In this document: in pieces, positions 48,301 through 63,300 of the stretch
How positions within the stretch are numbered: the stretch's first letter is position 1
How the letters are laid out: every line of letters starts with the position of its first letter
DNA from: Argopecten irradians
Taxonomy: Eukaryota; Mollusca; Bivalvia; Pectinida; Pectinidae
Direction: 5' to 3'
DNA length: 64,000 nucleotides
NCBI RefSeq assembly: GCF_041381155.1
Contig: NC_091147.1
Coordinates: 11,216,030 to 11,280,029, forward strand
Notes under the pieces: model-generated
Told to the model about the DNA's origin: nothing
What the model saw: only the letters and a program-made list of their open reading frames with translations
Database searches by the model: none
Translations under genes and position numbers: made by a program

Positions 48301-51300
48301 TGCTTTGATGGTTTAGTTATTTTCCTGTCCATAAAATATAGTATACTTAATACCATGTATGATATTTGAATGTAATCCCTCTTGGTTGGAAGTCACTGTC
48401 TGGTGTATGACTCTTTCCAGACAGTTTATGTTTATGTATTCAGAGATGTATACAATTTTTAAAACATTCTGACTTTTGACATTTGTACATGGTAAAAGGT
48501 AATACCTGCATGTGAAATTATGAACTTTACCTGAAGTTCTAAAACAACATTGATAAGTTCACCGTGTAGCGTGATAGATATTTATCATGCTGTATGACGA
48601 ATATGGCAGGTGTTTCTCTCTATCCCAGACAAGTTATTTAGAATGACAGTTTGTTTGTCTGTGTTAAAATCCACACTGCCACTAATCCTTTAATAAAATA
48701 AACTCAACATTCGTCATTATAGTCGCATAGTAGAGGTATGTACAGCTCATATGTAAATAAGGCTGGTGATATATAGCTAGATCACTGCATATTAGATCTG
48801 CCAGGTTACACCCCTAACCTTCGATTTGTATGCACCAGGATATTTATTCTGGGTACGAACAATACTTTTTATTGTCGACATGCTCTGTCATGTTTGAGTG
48901 GAATATCCATATTAGAAATGACAATCCTAACTTGATCTTTGCATTACTCTAGTGCAATGATCTTGAATACCAAAGAAAACTACCTCTGCCAGATAACTCA
49001 CGGTGTTTGAATAACTCATTCATGATTTCAACCCCCGCCTTCTCCTCTAGGCCAATGTACCTTGTATCCCCACCTCTGGGCCCTGTAACAACCACATCCC
49101 TTTTACTGTGTAATGTAAAGCCCCACCTAGCTCGACCGCTATCCATAGGTCTGGTATCGGGCCCCACCCCCTTTTCTGGCCAAGTGCACCTCCACATTAA
49201 TTCCCCACCCACCTTTCTGAATCATATATGCATAAGCTACTCTTCCATTCTTTAGGACCCAGTTTTATGATCATATTCCTTAACTTTAAATTCTCCATAG
49301 GAAAAACATTACAAAAGTTAAGGAAAACCTTTAAGTTAACGAGCCTTCCTTCAAATACGTAATGCTTTCCTAAGGAGAATTTTGATTTAAGGGATTCCTT
49401 AAATTTAAGGAATGTTCACAAAACTGGGCCCAGTTGTGTCAGCCCAAATTCCCTTTATGTGCCCAGGTATCAGCCCCTCTTCCAATTCATTGAGGTTCTG
49501 ATACACAAGATACTAAAATAAAGTTGAGATTGAAATTTTGTAATTAGAGGAATTCAGGAAAAAGTGAAAAATTAGGCATGAAATAAGAAATATGAAGAAT
49601 CCTAATCATTCTGATTTTCTCTTTTCTCTGTTTACAGGCAGTGACGACATTTCAAACGGTAACCTAAAGTTAATATTGGGCTTGATATGGCATCTTATTT
49701 TACGATACCAAATCGGCAAGACCAAGTTTCCTGCCAAAAAGTTGATGCTGGCATGGTTAAAAGCTGTTATCCCAGAATGCAACATCACCAATTTCACAAC
49801 ATGCTGGAACGATGGCGTGGCACTTCAGTAAGTTCTGACAAAGGATCTAAGGTTTAAGATATTTACATGTAGCTAATTAAAGAAATTATATATGCATGAA
49901 AGATTAGAATCAATCAATTTGTCTACCCATGAATTTAAAGAGTAAAAAGTCCTTCATGTAATGACATAGTAATTATAACCTTTTAACAGAAAATACTGAT
50001 TTATCCCTGAAGAAAATTCAAACGCTGGAATAGTTCATTATGAATGTTCAGGAGTAAATTAGTTAATGCATTTGAAATGTGTTTGTATTACATAAAAAAC
50101 AAGTTGGCTTATCCTTCCGATGTTAATGAAGTATTTATCTTAAGGCAAACTTAGCTACTAGGATTTGTGTCAGATTTTGTAGAAGAATCAGTAGCATCAT
50201 GTTGTGTGTTCTTTTGTCCACAGTGCCCTGATAAACTACTGCAACCCAAACATCGAGGAGGCTTCTAACTGGCGCTACCTCAGTCATAGCGATAGGTATG
50301 TATAGTCAGGGAATTATCTGCCCTGATAGAGATACCTCAGTCATAGCGATAGGTATGTATAGTCAGGGAATTATATCCCCTGATAGAGCTACCTCAGTCA
50401 TAGCGATAGGTATGTATAGTGGGGGGAATTATCTCCCCTGATAGAGATACCTCAGTCATAGTGATAGGTATGTATAGTCGGGGGAATTATCTCCCCTGAT
50501 AGAGATACCTCAGTCATAGTGATAGGTATGTATAGTGGGGGGAATTATCTCCCCTGATAGAGATACCTCAGTCATAGTGATAGGTATGTATAGTTGGGGA
50601 ATTATCTCCCCTGATAGAGCTACCTCAGTCATAGTGATAGGTATGTATAGTTGGAGAATTATCTCCCCTGATAGAGCTACCTCAGTCATAGTGATAGGTA
50701 TGTATTGTGGGGGGAATTATCTCCCCTGATAGAGATACCTCAGTCATAGTGATAGGTATGTATAGTCGGGGGAATTATCTCCCCTGATAGAGCTACCTCA
50801 GTCATAGTGATAGGTATGTATAGTTGGGGAATTATCTCCCCTGATAGAGCTTTCTCAGTCATAGAGATAGGTATGTATAGTCAGGGAATTATCTCCCCTG
50901 ATAGAGATACCTCAGTCATAGTGATAGGTATGTATAGTTGGGGAATTATCTCCCCTGATAGAGATACCTCAGTCATAGTGATAGGTATGTATAGTTGGGG
51001 AATTATCTCCCCTGATAGAGCTTTCTCAGTCATAGAGATAGGTATGTGTAGTCAGGGAATTATCTCCCCTGATAGAGATACCTCAGTCATAGTGATAGGT
51101 ATGTATAGTCGGGGAATTATCTCCCCTGATAGAGCTACCTCAGTCATAGTGATAGGTATGTATAGTTGGGGAATTATCTCCCCTGATAGAGATACCTCAG
51201 TCATAGTGATAGGTATGTATAGTTGGGGAATTATCTCCCCTGATAGAGATACCTCAGTCATAGAGATAGGTATGTATAGTCTGGGAATTATCTCCCTGAT

Positions 51301-54300
51301 AGAGATACCTCTGTCATAGTGATAGGTATGTATTGTGGGGGGAATTATCTCCCCTGATAGAGCTACCTCAGTCATAGAGATAGGTATGTATAGTTGGAGA
51401 ATTATCTCCCCTGATAGAGCTACCTCAGTCATAGTGATAGGTATATATAGTTGGGGAATTATCTCCCGTGATAGAGATACCTCAGTCAAAGTGATAGGTA
51501 TGTATAGTTGGGGAATTATCTCCCCTGATAGAGCTACCTCAGTCATAGAGATAGGTATGTATAGTCGGGGAATTATCTCCCCTGATAGAGATACCTCAGT
51601 CATAGAGATAGGTATGTATAGTCAGGGAATTATCTCCCCTGGTAGAGATACTTCAGTCATAGTGATATGTATGTATAGTTGGAGAATTATCTCCCCTGAT
51701 AGAGATACCTCAGTCATAGTGATAGGTATGTATAGTTGGAGAATTATCTCCCCTGATAGAGATACCTCAGTCATAGTGATAGGTATATATAGTTGGGGAA
51801 TTATCTCCCCTGATAGAGATACCTCAGTCATAGTGATAGGTGTGTATAGTCGGGAATTATCTCCCCTGATAGCTACCTCAGTCATAGTGATAGGTATGTA
51901 TAGTCAGGGAATTATCTCCCCTGGTAGAGCTACCCCATTCATAGTGATAGAGAACGCAAACTTTGCATTCAATACCAATTTCAAAAAAGTATTTTGACTG
52001 CAATAATGATTGACTGAGCTGGCATGAAACAACTGTTTTGTTATCAGATCAATGTTGTAGGAAATAATTAAATGTTAAATATCTTACCAACTAAAATGTT
52101 TCGCTCAAAATCACTAAATGCCAATATATTATATTGTACTTTGTTAAATTGTACCTGAAGTTGAATTATGAATTAGAACAAATAATTGACAAGATCATAG
52201 TTATATAGCAACTCCTTTGCTGTTCAAGTTGTGTGGTGATGTTGGTTTTTCCTTCGCCTACAGCCTAAACAACTGTAGCAATGCCATGAATCTGGCCAAG
52301 AAGCACTTTGATATCCCCTTAGTGGTAAGACCGGAGGATCTGTCCAGTCCCGATCTGGATGAGCTGTCCGGAATGACCTATTTGTCCTACTTCATGAAGA
52401 TTGACTCACCAGGCTACATGGCCACCCGGGCAATGGTCCGCAACCTTCTCAAGAGCGGCAACTTCAACAACTTTACAGTAAGTTTATAAAATTGTGTGAC
52501 ACAATCTCAGCTATGCACATGGCCAGTCTCCAGTTTATAAGAACTTCACAGCAAGTTATATACACTAATGTCAAAAGTTCTTGGCTAATCATACATCAAC
52601 AAGTTTCTAATTTAGCAACTTTTAAAGTTTTTAGGTCACCTGAGACGAAGTCTCAAGTGACCTATTCTAATCGCCTTTTGTCCGTCGTCTGTCGTGTGTT
52701 TGTAAACAATTTTAATTTTCGACTTCTTCTCACAAACCGCTGAAGCAATTTCAATGAAATTTTGCACAAACCTTCTAAGGCATAAGGCCAATCAAAATTG
52801 TGAATTATATGACCCCCACCCCCCAGGGAGCTGTGGAAGGGGCCAAAAGGGGAAAAAATGACTAAAATTTTAAAAATCTTCTTCTCCACTCACAGATGTG
52901 GTAGAATCAAATACTCTTCATAGATAGAAAATTCTCAAGGCCCTCAACAAAAATTGTGAATTATATGACTCAAGTTTACCCCTGGGGAGGGGGTTAAGTT
53001 TACTATAGTTTATATAGTGAAAACACATTTTGAAGCATTATTTGGTAATTTATGATAGGAAATTAGTTAAATGATGTCAGAATTATCCAGATAAGATGGT
53101 CATTGAATCCTATTAACAAATTTTCCATGATTGACCTCCAGGGGCCTTAGGGGCGTGGCCAAAAGGGGTCAAATAGGCTAAAACTTCAAAAATCTTCTTC
53201 TGAAATTCCGAAACTGGTAGAATCAAATACTCTTCATAGATGAAAAGGTGGTAAGGTCCTTTACAAAAATTGTGAATTATATGACCCTGGGGTCTCATGT
53301 TTCCCCCTGGGGAGGGGGTCAAGTTTACTATAGTTAATATATAGGAAAAACACATTTATGAACGTTATTTGCTTATTTTTCATAGGAAATTAGTCAAACT
53401 GGGTTAGAATTATTAGCCTGAGTTAGTATTTTATCGTCATATCCATATTGGTCCTGGCTGACCCCCAGGGGCCTTAGGGGCGGGGCCAAACGGGGTCAAA
53501 TAGGCTAAAACTTCAAAAATCTTCTTCTGAATTCACAGGTTTGATGAAAGCAGATACTCTTGATAGATTGAAAGGTCTTAAGGCCCTTTACAAAAATTGT
53601 GAATTTCATGTCCCTGGGATCTCAGATTTCCCCCTGGGGAGGGGGTCAAATTTACTATAGTTTATATTGGAAAAACACATTTATGAACATTACTTGCTTT
53701 GTTTTCACAGGAAAATAGTCAAACTGGGTTAGAATTATTAGCCTGAGATAGCATTTTAACATCATATCCATATTGGTCCTGGCCGTCCCCCAGGGACCAG
53801 AGTGGCGGGGCCAAAAGGGGTCAAATTGGCAACTCAAAAATCTTTCTTCTGAATTCACAGATTCAATGAAAACAAATACTCTTCATAGATTGAAAGGTCT
53901 TAAGTCCCCTTACAAAACGTGTGGATTTCATGGTCCTCGGATTTTCCCCTGGGGAGGGAGTCAAATTTACTATAGTTTACATAGGAAAAACACATTTATG
54001 AACATGATTTGCTTAGTTTTAATGGGAAATGAGTCAAACTGGGTTAGAATTATTAGCCTGAAATAGCATTTCAACACAATATCCATATTGGTCCTGGCTG
54101 ACCCCTAGGGACCAGAGGGGCAAGGGCCAGAATGGGTCAAATAGGCTAAAATTTAAAAAATCTTCTGAATTCACAGGTTTGATGGAACCAAATAATCTTC
54201 ATAGATTAAAAAGTGAAATTTATAAAATCACTGACACTGACTGACTTCTAGTTTGGTTTTGTTGTTTAACGTTGGCAAAGCAAATTGGAATTTTAAGCAT

Positions 54301-57300
54301 AAGGTTCGGTAACATAATACACTAACTATCAAAATGAAAAACAAAAAAGAATAATTCTAATACGGAGGTTCAACTTTCGTTTATTCTAATTTGTAAATAC
54401 TTTTTACAGATTTGAACCAACTTTGCAATGCTCTTTCTGTATCTGCACTCAGGTGACCGTCAAGGCCTCTTGTTGCAAGCTGTTGTCACAGACAGAATGT
54501 CAACATATTATGATAAAGTTTACTTTTGAGATGGAATGAATATTCTTAGTTTTGTATCTACTATTATCATTACTGTATAGTATATGAAATTATGTCATGA
54601 GATGTTTTTGATTCCCAATTTAATTTATTTGATTATAATATTGTGAATCATGTGCACATTTACTCTATAATAATATCTTGATTTTTTTATATTAAGTTAA
54701 CATAAACTGAATTTTTCAAGTCCATTGTTTAAAGTTTCCAATATATCTGATGCCACTGTAGATGTTAACGATACTGTTGATAACTTACAGGATGACTGGG
54801 CTGACGGCAGACTGTTGTGTAACCTTGTTACCTCCCTTGGAGAGTCTGCTTCTCCTATTGGTAGTTCAGAGGAAAACTTACAGTTAGGTAAGACTTCATA
54901 CACAATGATTTGGTTTGATTAGTTTAAAGTCCTATTAATCATCAGTGTCATTTGAGGACATGTCCGGTTTAGATGGTGGAGGGAATCCAGAGTACCCAGA
55001 GAAAAAACACTAACCTGTTGTTTTAGCCGGGAAACTGCTCCACATGGGATTCAGACTCACAATCCAGAGGTGGAGGGCTTGTGGTAATGTCAGGACATCT
55101 AGACAACTTGACCACTGTGGCCCTAATGCAAAGTGACAAAACATCAAGGAAATATGGTCTTTTCTTATCTACTTCAGGAATATATAATGTAAGTAAAATA
55201 AGCATTTCAAATTAGATAGAATTTCATTGCAAAGTCACATGTTTTGTGTTGACCAGGTATTGATGCTGCCCGTAGACTCGGAGTTGAACCAATACTTACA
55301 GCTAAGGAGATGTGTGACCCTGAGGTCGACCACATTGGGATCATGGCATACGCTGCCTACTTCAGTAACTTCAAACCTGTCCGTTCGGCTGCTGAAAAGG
55401 TTGTCATGGAAGCAGGACCCAGGAATGTCTTCATTGACCAGGAGGTATTCATAGTGATTTTCATATTCCTAATTTAATCACCCCCGAAAACAAACTTACA
55501 TTTGTCTAGTTCAAAGGTTGGAACAGTCCAATTTGGAATTTCTGGGACAAATGAGTTAAAATGAATTTAGAGCTTGCAATTTACACATAGTCATAGGTAC
55601 TGTGAATCATTTTATTCTGATATAGTAAATTTTGTAATTTTTGCAGAGTTTCTTTTGCTCCATATTTTGAAAAATATCCTGATATATCTTTGTGAAACTT
55701 CATTCGGATGTTTTCCTTAGTGTCTGGTTGTCTTTATTGCATTATATTACAATATATATATATATATATATATATCTAAATTATTAGGTGCTTATCTGAT
55801 AATTTAAAATCTTTGTTTATATCCATACATTTGTTTTACAATGTTTAATTTAATCCTATTTTACTGAAGTCAGCTTTATTTTGTGAACTCTTTTGTCTCC
55901 TTTTCCAGGCTGATTTCTCGCTTCGTATTGATGATCCTGAGCTGGTTTCGTCTGATGTGCGTGCTGAGATTAAGGGACCTGACTCAAACCCTACAGTTAA
56001 CTTTAACTGGGTGGGAAGTCGGGCTACAGGAACCTTTACTCCTACAGAGACCGGCCACCACAGGGTGAGACTCATACCTACTAAAATAACATTTCACACT
56101 TCATTTAATAATTTTAGATATCCCCTTTTCTTCACATATCATCAAGTTCCCATCCTTACAGAATATCACAGAAAAAATTTCTGATTCATGCACAAAAAAT
56201 CTTTTATTGATAATGGATCATATTTGTTGTAAATGAGAGGTTACAGCAACCTTCTACCTCTGGGTTGAAAGTTGAAAACGTATACAGAGCAATAACTAAA
56301 GCACAGACAGAGGTTGGTGAGTTTTAAACTGACATCATAACCTGACATATCAACCAACCAAACCCATTATTAAGTGACATCCAGCCTTGCCCACAAGGTT
56401 AATCTACTTCATCATTACATGATCCACATATTTAAACCCTATATCAAATGTAAAATGTTTGTTTTTTTAGCTGAATGTTTACTGTGAGAACTCTCTCATT
56501 GTTGGATGTCCAGTATCCTTCAAGGTCGTCGCTGATAGGTCAAGGGTCAGGTACATCGGTCCGGACAGGTGCTCGGCTGGTCTCATCTCCGAACTAAAGG
56601 TCAGTAATACAATCATTTACAGCACATATAGGCAGAGGAAGCCAAGTTCATTGGTAAATATGCTACCTAGTTAACTTACCTGTAGACGGTACAGATCAGC
56701 ATCCTGGTCCTTTTACAGAAATAGTTTTAAATTTTGTTTTTTGAAAAAAATACCAAAGAACTACCCAGAATACAAAAAAAAAGAAAAACCATTGTGACTA
56801 AAATTCACATCAGTATTTATATTTAAACTCTGACATTGTGACGATTCATGAAAACATGTTTTAAAACTGACATATATGTATAATAAATGAGTAGTGAGAT
56901 GATAAATGTGTTTTAGTTTTACATGATAATACAAATCGTGTTTCATTGTTTAGGTTGATGTGACCAGTGCAGGACAGGGTGACATCCAGTGTGAGGCCCG
57001 GGCTCCTACTGGACGCACACAGAACTTATCTGCTGTCTATCGTAATGGCAATTACGTGATGCACTTCACACCATCAGAAGTTGGTGAGTGAATCCCAAGT
57101 GTTCCTCCGTAAATGTGTTTAGACTTGACATGATTGCTAGAAAAAAGCCAATCTTAACATAGCTCAAACACATCAAAAAATTTGAAACAAAAACATTTCG
57201 TAACAGTTGATATTTTATCACTTTCTTTCATTACAGCAGAATGCTGCCATGTGTACTCATCCAATGTCGCAGTAAACGTCATTTCATATATGATACAAAA

Positions 57301-60300
57301 TACAAAGTCATATACGGTACAACTAATGTTGTTTGTTTTCCAGGTATCTGGCAGGTGTCCGTACTGTATGACGGAGAACATATTTCGGACAGTCCATTCA
57401 ATGTGACTGTGTTTGATCCCTCAAGGATCAGAGTGTATGGATTGGAAGGAGGAGCTGTTGGTACCGGCCTCAAATTCCATGGTGAGTGGTTTGGGCACTC
57501 GAGTGGTCTGTGAGCTCGCAGTATATTTCATTCTACATTTGTAATGGAGAACTTGCCTCTATAATAAAAAGGCTTCTTGGAAACAATTTCTGAGGTGAAA
57601 ATGATAAAAGAATGTGTCTGTGATTAAAGTTTCAACAGTTTTATCATATATAACAAGTCACCTAATGTCCACTTTCCCATTGGTACAGCTGACACCTCGG
57701 AGGCAGGAACAGGGGAGGTAACTGTACAGGTGTCGTGTAATGGTTCACATGTTCCGTCCTACATCCACCAGGACCGTGTTGGGCTGTACAGTATAGACTT
57801 CACACCCGAGGGGGCAGGCACCTACAGGGTCGAGGTCTACTTCAACGACATAGAGGTCAGAGGTCAGTATACAAGGTCAAGATTTATTTTAATGACATAG
57901 AGGTCAGTACAGGGTCAAGGTTTACTGAAATAACAGAGGTTAGAGGTCAGTATATAAGGTCATGGATTTTTGTAATAACAGAGGTTAAAGGTCAGTATAC
58001 AGGATCAAGGTCAACTTTGAATGAACTGGAGGTAAAATACAAATATTAACAAAAATTGTACATCTGGTAAAGAAAACAAAGAAAATATTTAATTGAAAAG
58101 TAGGATATTTGTAATCTATTAATGTACTATTTTGTGATTAACTACAGTGATATAACTTCATTTTCTAAATCTTCGAATGTCTTGTGCAAACAACCTCTCG
58201 GGTTAGTACACGGTTGGTAATTACAAGGGTACCATTTCAGGTTCTCCCTTCACACTGGAGATTGTAGATTCTGGCCAGGTCACTGTTTCTGGAGACGGCC
58301 TTAGTTTGGTGCCAGTGAATCGTACGGCCAGCTTTGTGGTCGACACACAAGGATCTGGGTCCGGCAACGTGGACGTGGAAATCATGGGTAGGTGTTAGTA
58401 TGAATGTGGGGAGTCAGGTGTGAGAGGTGAGAGTGAGTGTTGATGTGTGTAGTTGTAATGTGAGAGCTGTGGTATGAGTACTGGTGTATTGGTGTATGAG
58501 TTTGAATGATGAGCTGCCATATACTAAAACTGCTGGGGTATGTGGCTGGTAGTGGTTTTATATATAGCGTACAGATTAGGTAGTCATTTAGTGTCTAACT
58601 ACTAGATACTGGCCATATACATTTCATCAATTGTAATATAAATAATACAACTTGTACTTATCATCTTAATGGCTCAGATGTAAGGAGGCTTATCATATTA
58701 ATGGCTCAGATGTAAGGATGCAAGTTTTAGGAATCCAGAGTGCCTGGAGAAAACTCACATCCAGATGACCCTTGACATTTTGTATGTCCTTGCTGGGAAT
58801 TGAACCCTGACTGGAAACGCGAAAGGCACTTTCTCGTCCAATTGCCATCTACATCTTATTATGTCTGGGTTAAGACAACAACAGTGGTCACAATCTGCTA
58901 AAATCTGCCACAACTACACAAAGCCATCTATTTATCATCCAAGTCACACATGCTAATCATGGCAGTGTGAAATATTGATTAATATTGTAATCTTGTTATT
59001 GGTCCTATAAAATAACCCTTATAAGGAAATAACCCTACAACCAAGTGCAATAATCTTGGTTACATTATGATAACCTTGGTACCTTTTTATAAACAAGGTA
59101 CCTAATGATACCCCAATATCTTATGATAACCCTGGTACCTTGTGATAACCCTTGTACTTTGTGATAACCCTGGTACTTTTTGATAACCCTGGTATCTTGA
59201 TTTCCCTGGTATGTTAAAATAACCCTGGTTCCTCATGATAACCCTGCAACCTTATAAAACATATCTTATAATAACCCTGCAACCTTATGATAACCCTGGT
59301 ACCTTGTGATAACCCTGGTACCTCGTGATAACTCTGGTACCCTGTGATAACCCTGGTATCTTATGATAACCACGACAATCTATGATAACATTGGTATCGT
59401 CTGGTAACTCTAGGATATCATTTGATAACTCTGTTATCTTGATAACCCTGGTATCATCTTGTAACTCTGCGGTATCATTTGATAACTCTGGTATCTTGAT
59501 AACCCTTGTACCTTATGAAAACCCTTAAAGTACCCGACGGTAGCCCTGGTACCTTATGACAATCCAGATAGATTATGATGACTTGAAAGAGTGTGACAAC
59601 CCTGGTAACTTGTTATACCCGTGTTTCCTTGTGACAACCCTGGTAACTTGTTATACCCCTGTATCCTTGTGACAACCCTGGTATCTTGTTATACTCCTGT
59701 ATCCTTGTGACAACCCTGGTAACTTGTTATACTTCTGTATCCTTGTGACAACCCTGGTAACTTGTTATACTCCTGTATCCTTGTGACAACCCTGGTAACT
59801 TGTTATACTCCTGTATTCTTGTGACAACCCTGGTAACTTGTTATACCCCTGTATCCTTGTGACAACCCTGGTAACTTGTTATACTCCTGTATCCTTGTGA
59901 CAACCCTGGTAACTTGTTATACTCCTGTATCCTTGTGACAACCCTGGTAACTTGTTATACTCCTGTATCCTTGTACTGTATCCTTGTGACAACCCTGGTA
60001 ACTTGTTATACTCCTGTATCCTTGTGACAACCCTGGTAACTTGTTATACTCCTGTATCCTTGTGACAACCCTGGTAACTTGTGATACCCCTGTATTCTTG
60101 TGACAACCCTGGTAACTTGTTATACCCCTGTAGCCTTGTTATAACACAGTATCCAATGGTATGTTTATAACCCTAATTGATGTGTATGATAACCCAGGTA
60201 ACTTGTTATACCCAAATATCCTTGTGATAACCCTGTATCCTTGTTATAACCCAGTATACAATGGTACGTTGACAACCATGAGTGATGTGTATGATAACCC

Positions 60301-63300
60301 TGGTAAATGTGTAATCCTCTCTTCATTCAGAATAAATTGGTTTAGTGTCCTGTTAGTAATGGTTATCTGAGTGTAATGATTTTGAAGAAACCTTGTAATA
60401 ATGATTACTCCATGTTAATAACACCAATGACTTTCTGGTCCATAATAAAACACTGGTAACTAAGTGTTGCCATTTCTCCTACTACATGGCTCACTAAAGA
60501 CGTTCCTGTTTGAGGAATTGGGAGATTTATTATACTTTCTTTTCTTACATTTTTATATTGTTTTAAGATTAATATAGTTGATATTTTTTGATGACATATG
60601 AATGACCAAATTGTGTGACAATAACTGATTAATCATGACAGTAACCTATTGCTAGATGTCTGACAACGAACAGTACAGGTTGATTACCGAGATCATTACA
60701 ATGTCAGACGTTGGGTAGTTGGTCTACTGTTGATAAAATATACTCTAAATGATAAAATTTCTACATACATTGAATAGATTTTGTGACGATTCTTTTTCTG
60801 AAAAATTAAATAACCATCCAGATAACCAGGATCAATGAGTTTATCATTAATTAATGTTCAGCAATTTAATTAAAAAAGAAAGAAACAAAATGACTTCATC
60901 ATCACAAAATCCTAAATGATGTAGAACTCCTGCATGTTATTAATATAACACTGTGGAACCATGAAAACAAGGAAAATATTACTATGATGGCTATTACCCT
61001 AAATATTTACTTTTTGGTACGTTGAATACATCTACTTTACATTATCAAGGGGAGATTAATTTGTTGCATGCACTTTACATTATCAAGGGGAGATAACTTA
61101 ATTATAATCTACTTTATATTATCAAGGGGGAGATTACTTTATTACATCCACTTTACATTATCAAGGGGAGATAACTTGATTATAATCCACTTTACATTAT
61201 CAATACTTACCTACAAAAGCAAATATATATGTAATATTTACCAAAGACAGAATACAGTATATTTCCTTTATTGTTATGAGTATTTTTGATTTGTCACAAA
61301 TTTTCTGTTAAAGATGTTTTACTCACAGATCTGGTAGAATATGTGTGTCACCTGTTTTAGGATGGCATGTCTTGGGTTATCAGTGTACACACAATCACCT
61401 TGATTACCTGGTGTTTATGAACAACAAATGTACAATTCAAATGATGGTTCACACTATTGGAATTCAGGCACGAGAACTAGACTTATCATATGATTGACAA
61501 TTAACAAAGAAAATATTTAAATGAAATTGAATTGCCAGTGAGACTGATAATCTAACAGAGTAACATCTAAGCTACTGCATGCCTCTAACAGGTTTATATG
61601 CATCGTGTTCCTCCTCTAAACCAACAACAGAGAAATTAATATCAATAACATATTAGCATCTTGTTCCTATACTCAATGAAGATAAACATGAAAAACCTTA
61701 CCACTAATTTCCGTCATCTAAAGCAGCTAAGGCAAGAATACGGCAGAAACCTTGCCTCTAATTTTCGTCATATAATCTGAAGCAGTCAGTGCCAGATACG
61801 GCTACGGCGATTGTTGATATATTCTGGATAGTAATTCTCTATAGAGACGTCGGCCTTGCAGGCTTTGGTCGTGGTGCTGTTGATGACAATCTACCGTATA
61901 AATACTCTGGCTTTTATTTTTAAATTGAAAACTTTTCTACTGGCCAATCATAACGAAGCATGAAGATCTGCACCCATCACTGTACTGCACTCACTGGGTT
62001 GATGTAATTTGATTGGTGCTTTAGTGAGGTAAGTCTGGGTAGAATAGTTCTGAATGATATGATTGGTTAATAATAGTGGAAGGATGGTGATTTCCTCTCA
62101 ATAATTATTTTGCATGAATTGCATGCATGTATTTATACATATTTGCTTAGTCTTATATAAAGCCTTTCTCAAAAATGTATTTCAAAAAAGAAAAAAATAT
62201 TTATAGCTAATTTTTTTCTGCATTTCATATATATGTATTCCTCTACTGATATTTAAATTAAATAAAAATACCTTAATTATAAAAAAAATTCAAACCTGCA
62301 TATAACATACTATTTTTTATGAATGCATGATCAGATCATAAAAGTTCAAAGTGGATTTCTCTTTAAACATGAAAAAAAAAAAAAAAAATATTGTAAACCA
62401 TTCATATTTCATTTGATATTATTTTTGAATTGACTTAAAAATCCAATGTACAGAAATATGAAGTATTATGGAATTTACCATCCATCTACTCGTTGTCGTG
62501 CTCATGTTGGTGATTATCTAGCATGCCATTTATTTAATGACATTGTACACAGCTGCCATATTTTAAGTTCGGTGAATGTCTTAGTTAGTGTTATTATCAT
62601 ATTATCTTGCATGAAGAGCATCATACTCAGCTTCTAACTTGACTGTCACATAGTTTGGTTTTTGTAGGAAAGATGAAACTTATTTAATGTTATGCTTTAT
62701 TTAAATGTCCATCAATATACATGTACCTATTATTTTGGGTATTAACATATTTGATTTTGTAAAAGTTTGAAGTAGGTCAAACATTTATTAGTTATTGAAG
62801 AAAAGTTAAATTATTTTTTTCTTGCAATTTAATCATGACTATTTCAATCTTGTAGTAATACAAATTTAATTTTAAGTTTGATCTTAAAAAATCTAAATTC
62901 TTTTATAAAAACACAGTTTACATTTTGAATCAAGGGACATGGATATAAATCATGGCAATCTTTTTACGTTAAAAAAAATATCCCAAGCCTCCTAGAGAGA
63001 TTTAGAACTAAATTTACCAATTATATTTTATCTATTTAATCTGTGTATATTTAAAAGACCCATCTCCATCTTTGTGTTATGAACATTTTTCCATCTAGGA
63101 TTAAAAGTCTAGCTTAGTCTTGTTATATTGATAAAGGATGAATATTGGTTAAGTGGACCAAACCAAAAACATGATCATACACAAAAAATTTACCAGTAGG
63201 CCTTAGATTCTGACATTTAATTGCTATACACCCTTATGGCTTAAGGGGCGGAAATCCAGATCAGAGGATGTATCTTATATTCTTACATTTGTTGAAATAG

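Noticed and set aside
50275-51945. CRISPR array or satellite-type spacer array
   Set aside because: Units are contiguous variants without distinct spacers, in a eukaryotic intron.
50535-51997. Long plus and minus frames (170, 183 and 220 codons) with GMYSWGIISPDR-type repeats
   Set aside because: They arise because the repeat unit is 57 bp, a multiple of three. They lie inside a filamin-like intron and have no start, splice or domain support.
54725-54790. Upstream extension of filamin-like exon 5 in the open frame before DDWADG
   Set aside because: No AG upstream joins exon 4 in phase without a stop; the acceptor at 54790 does, and gives a continuous CH3 domain.
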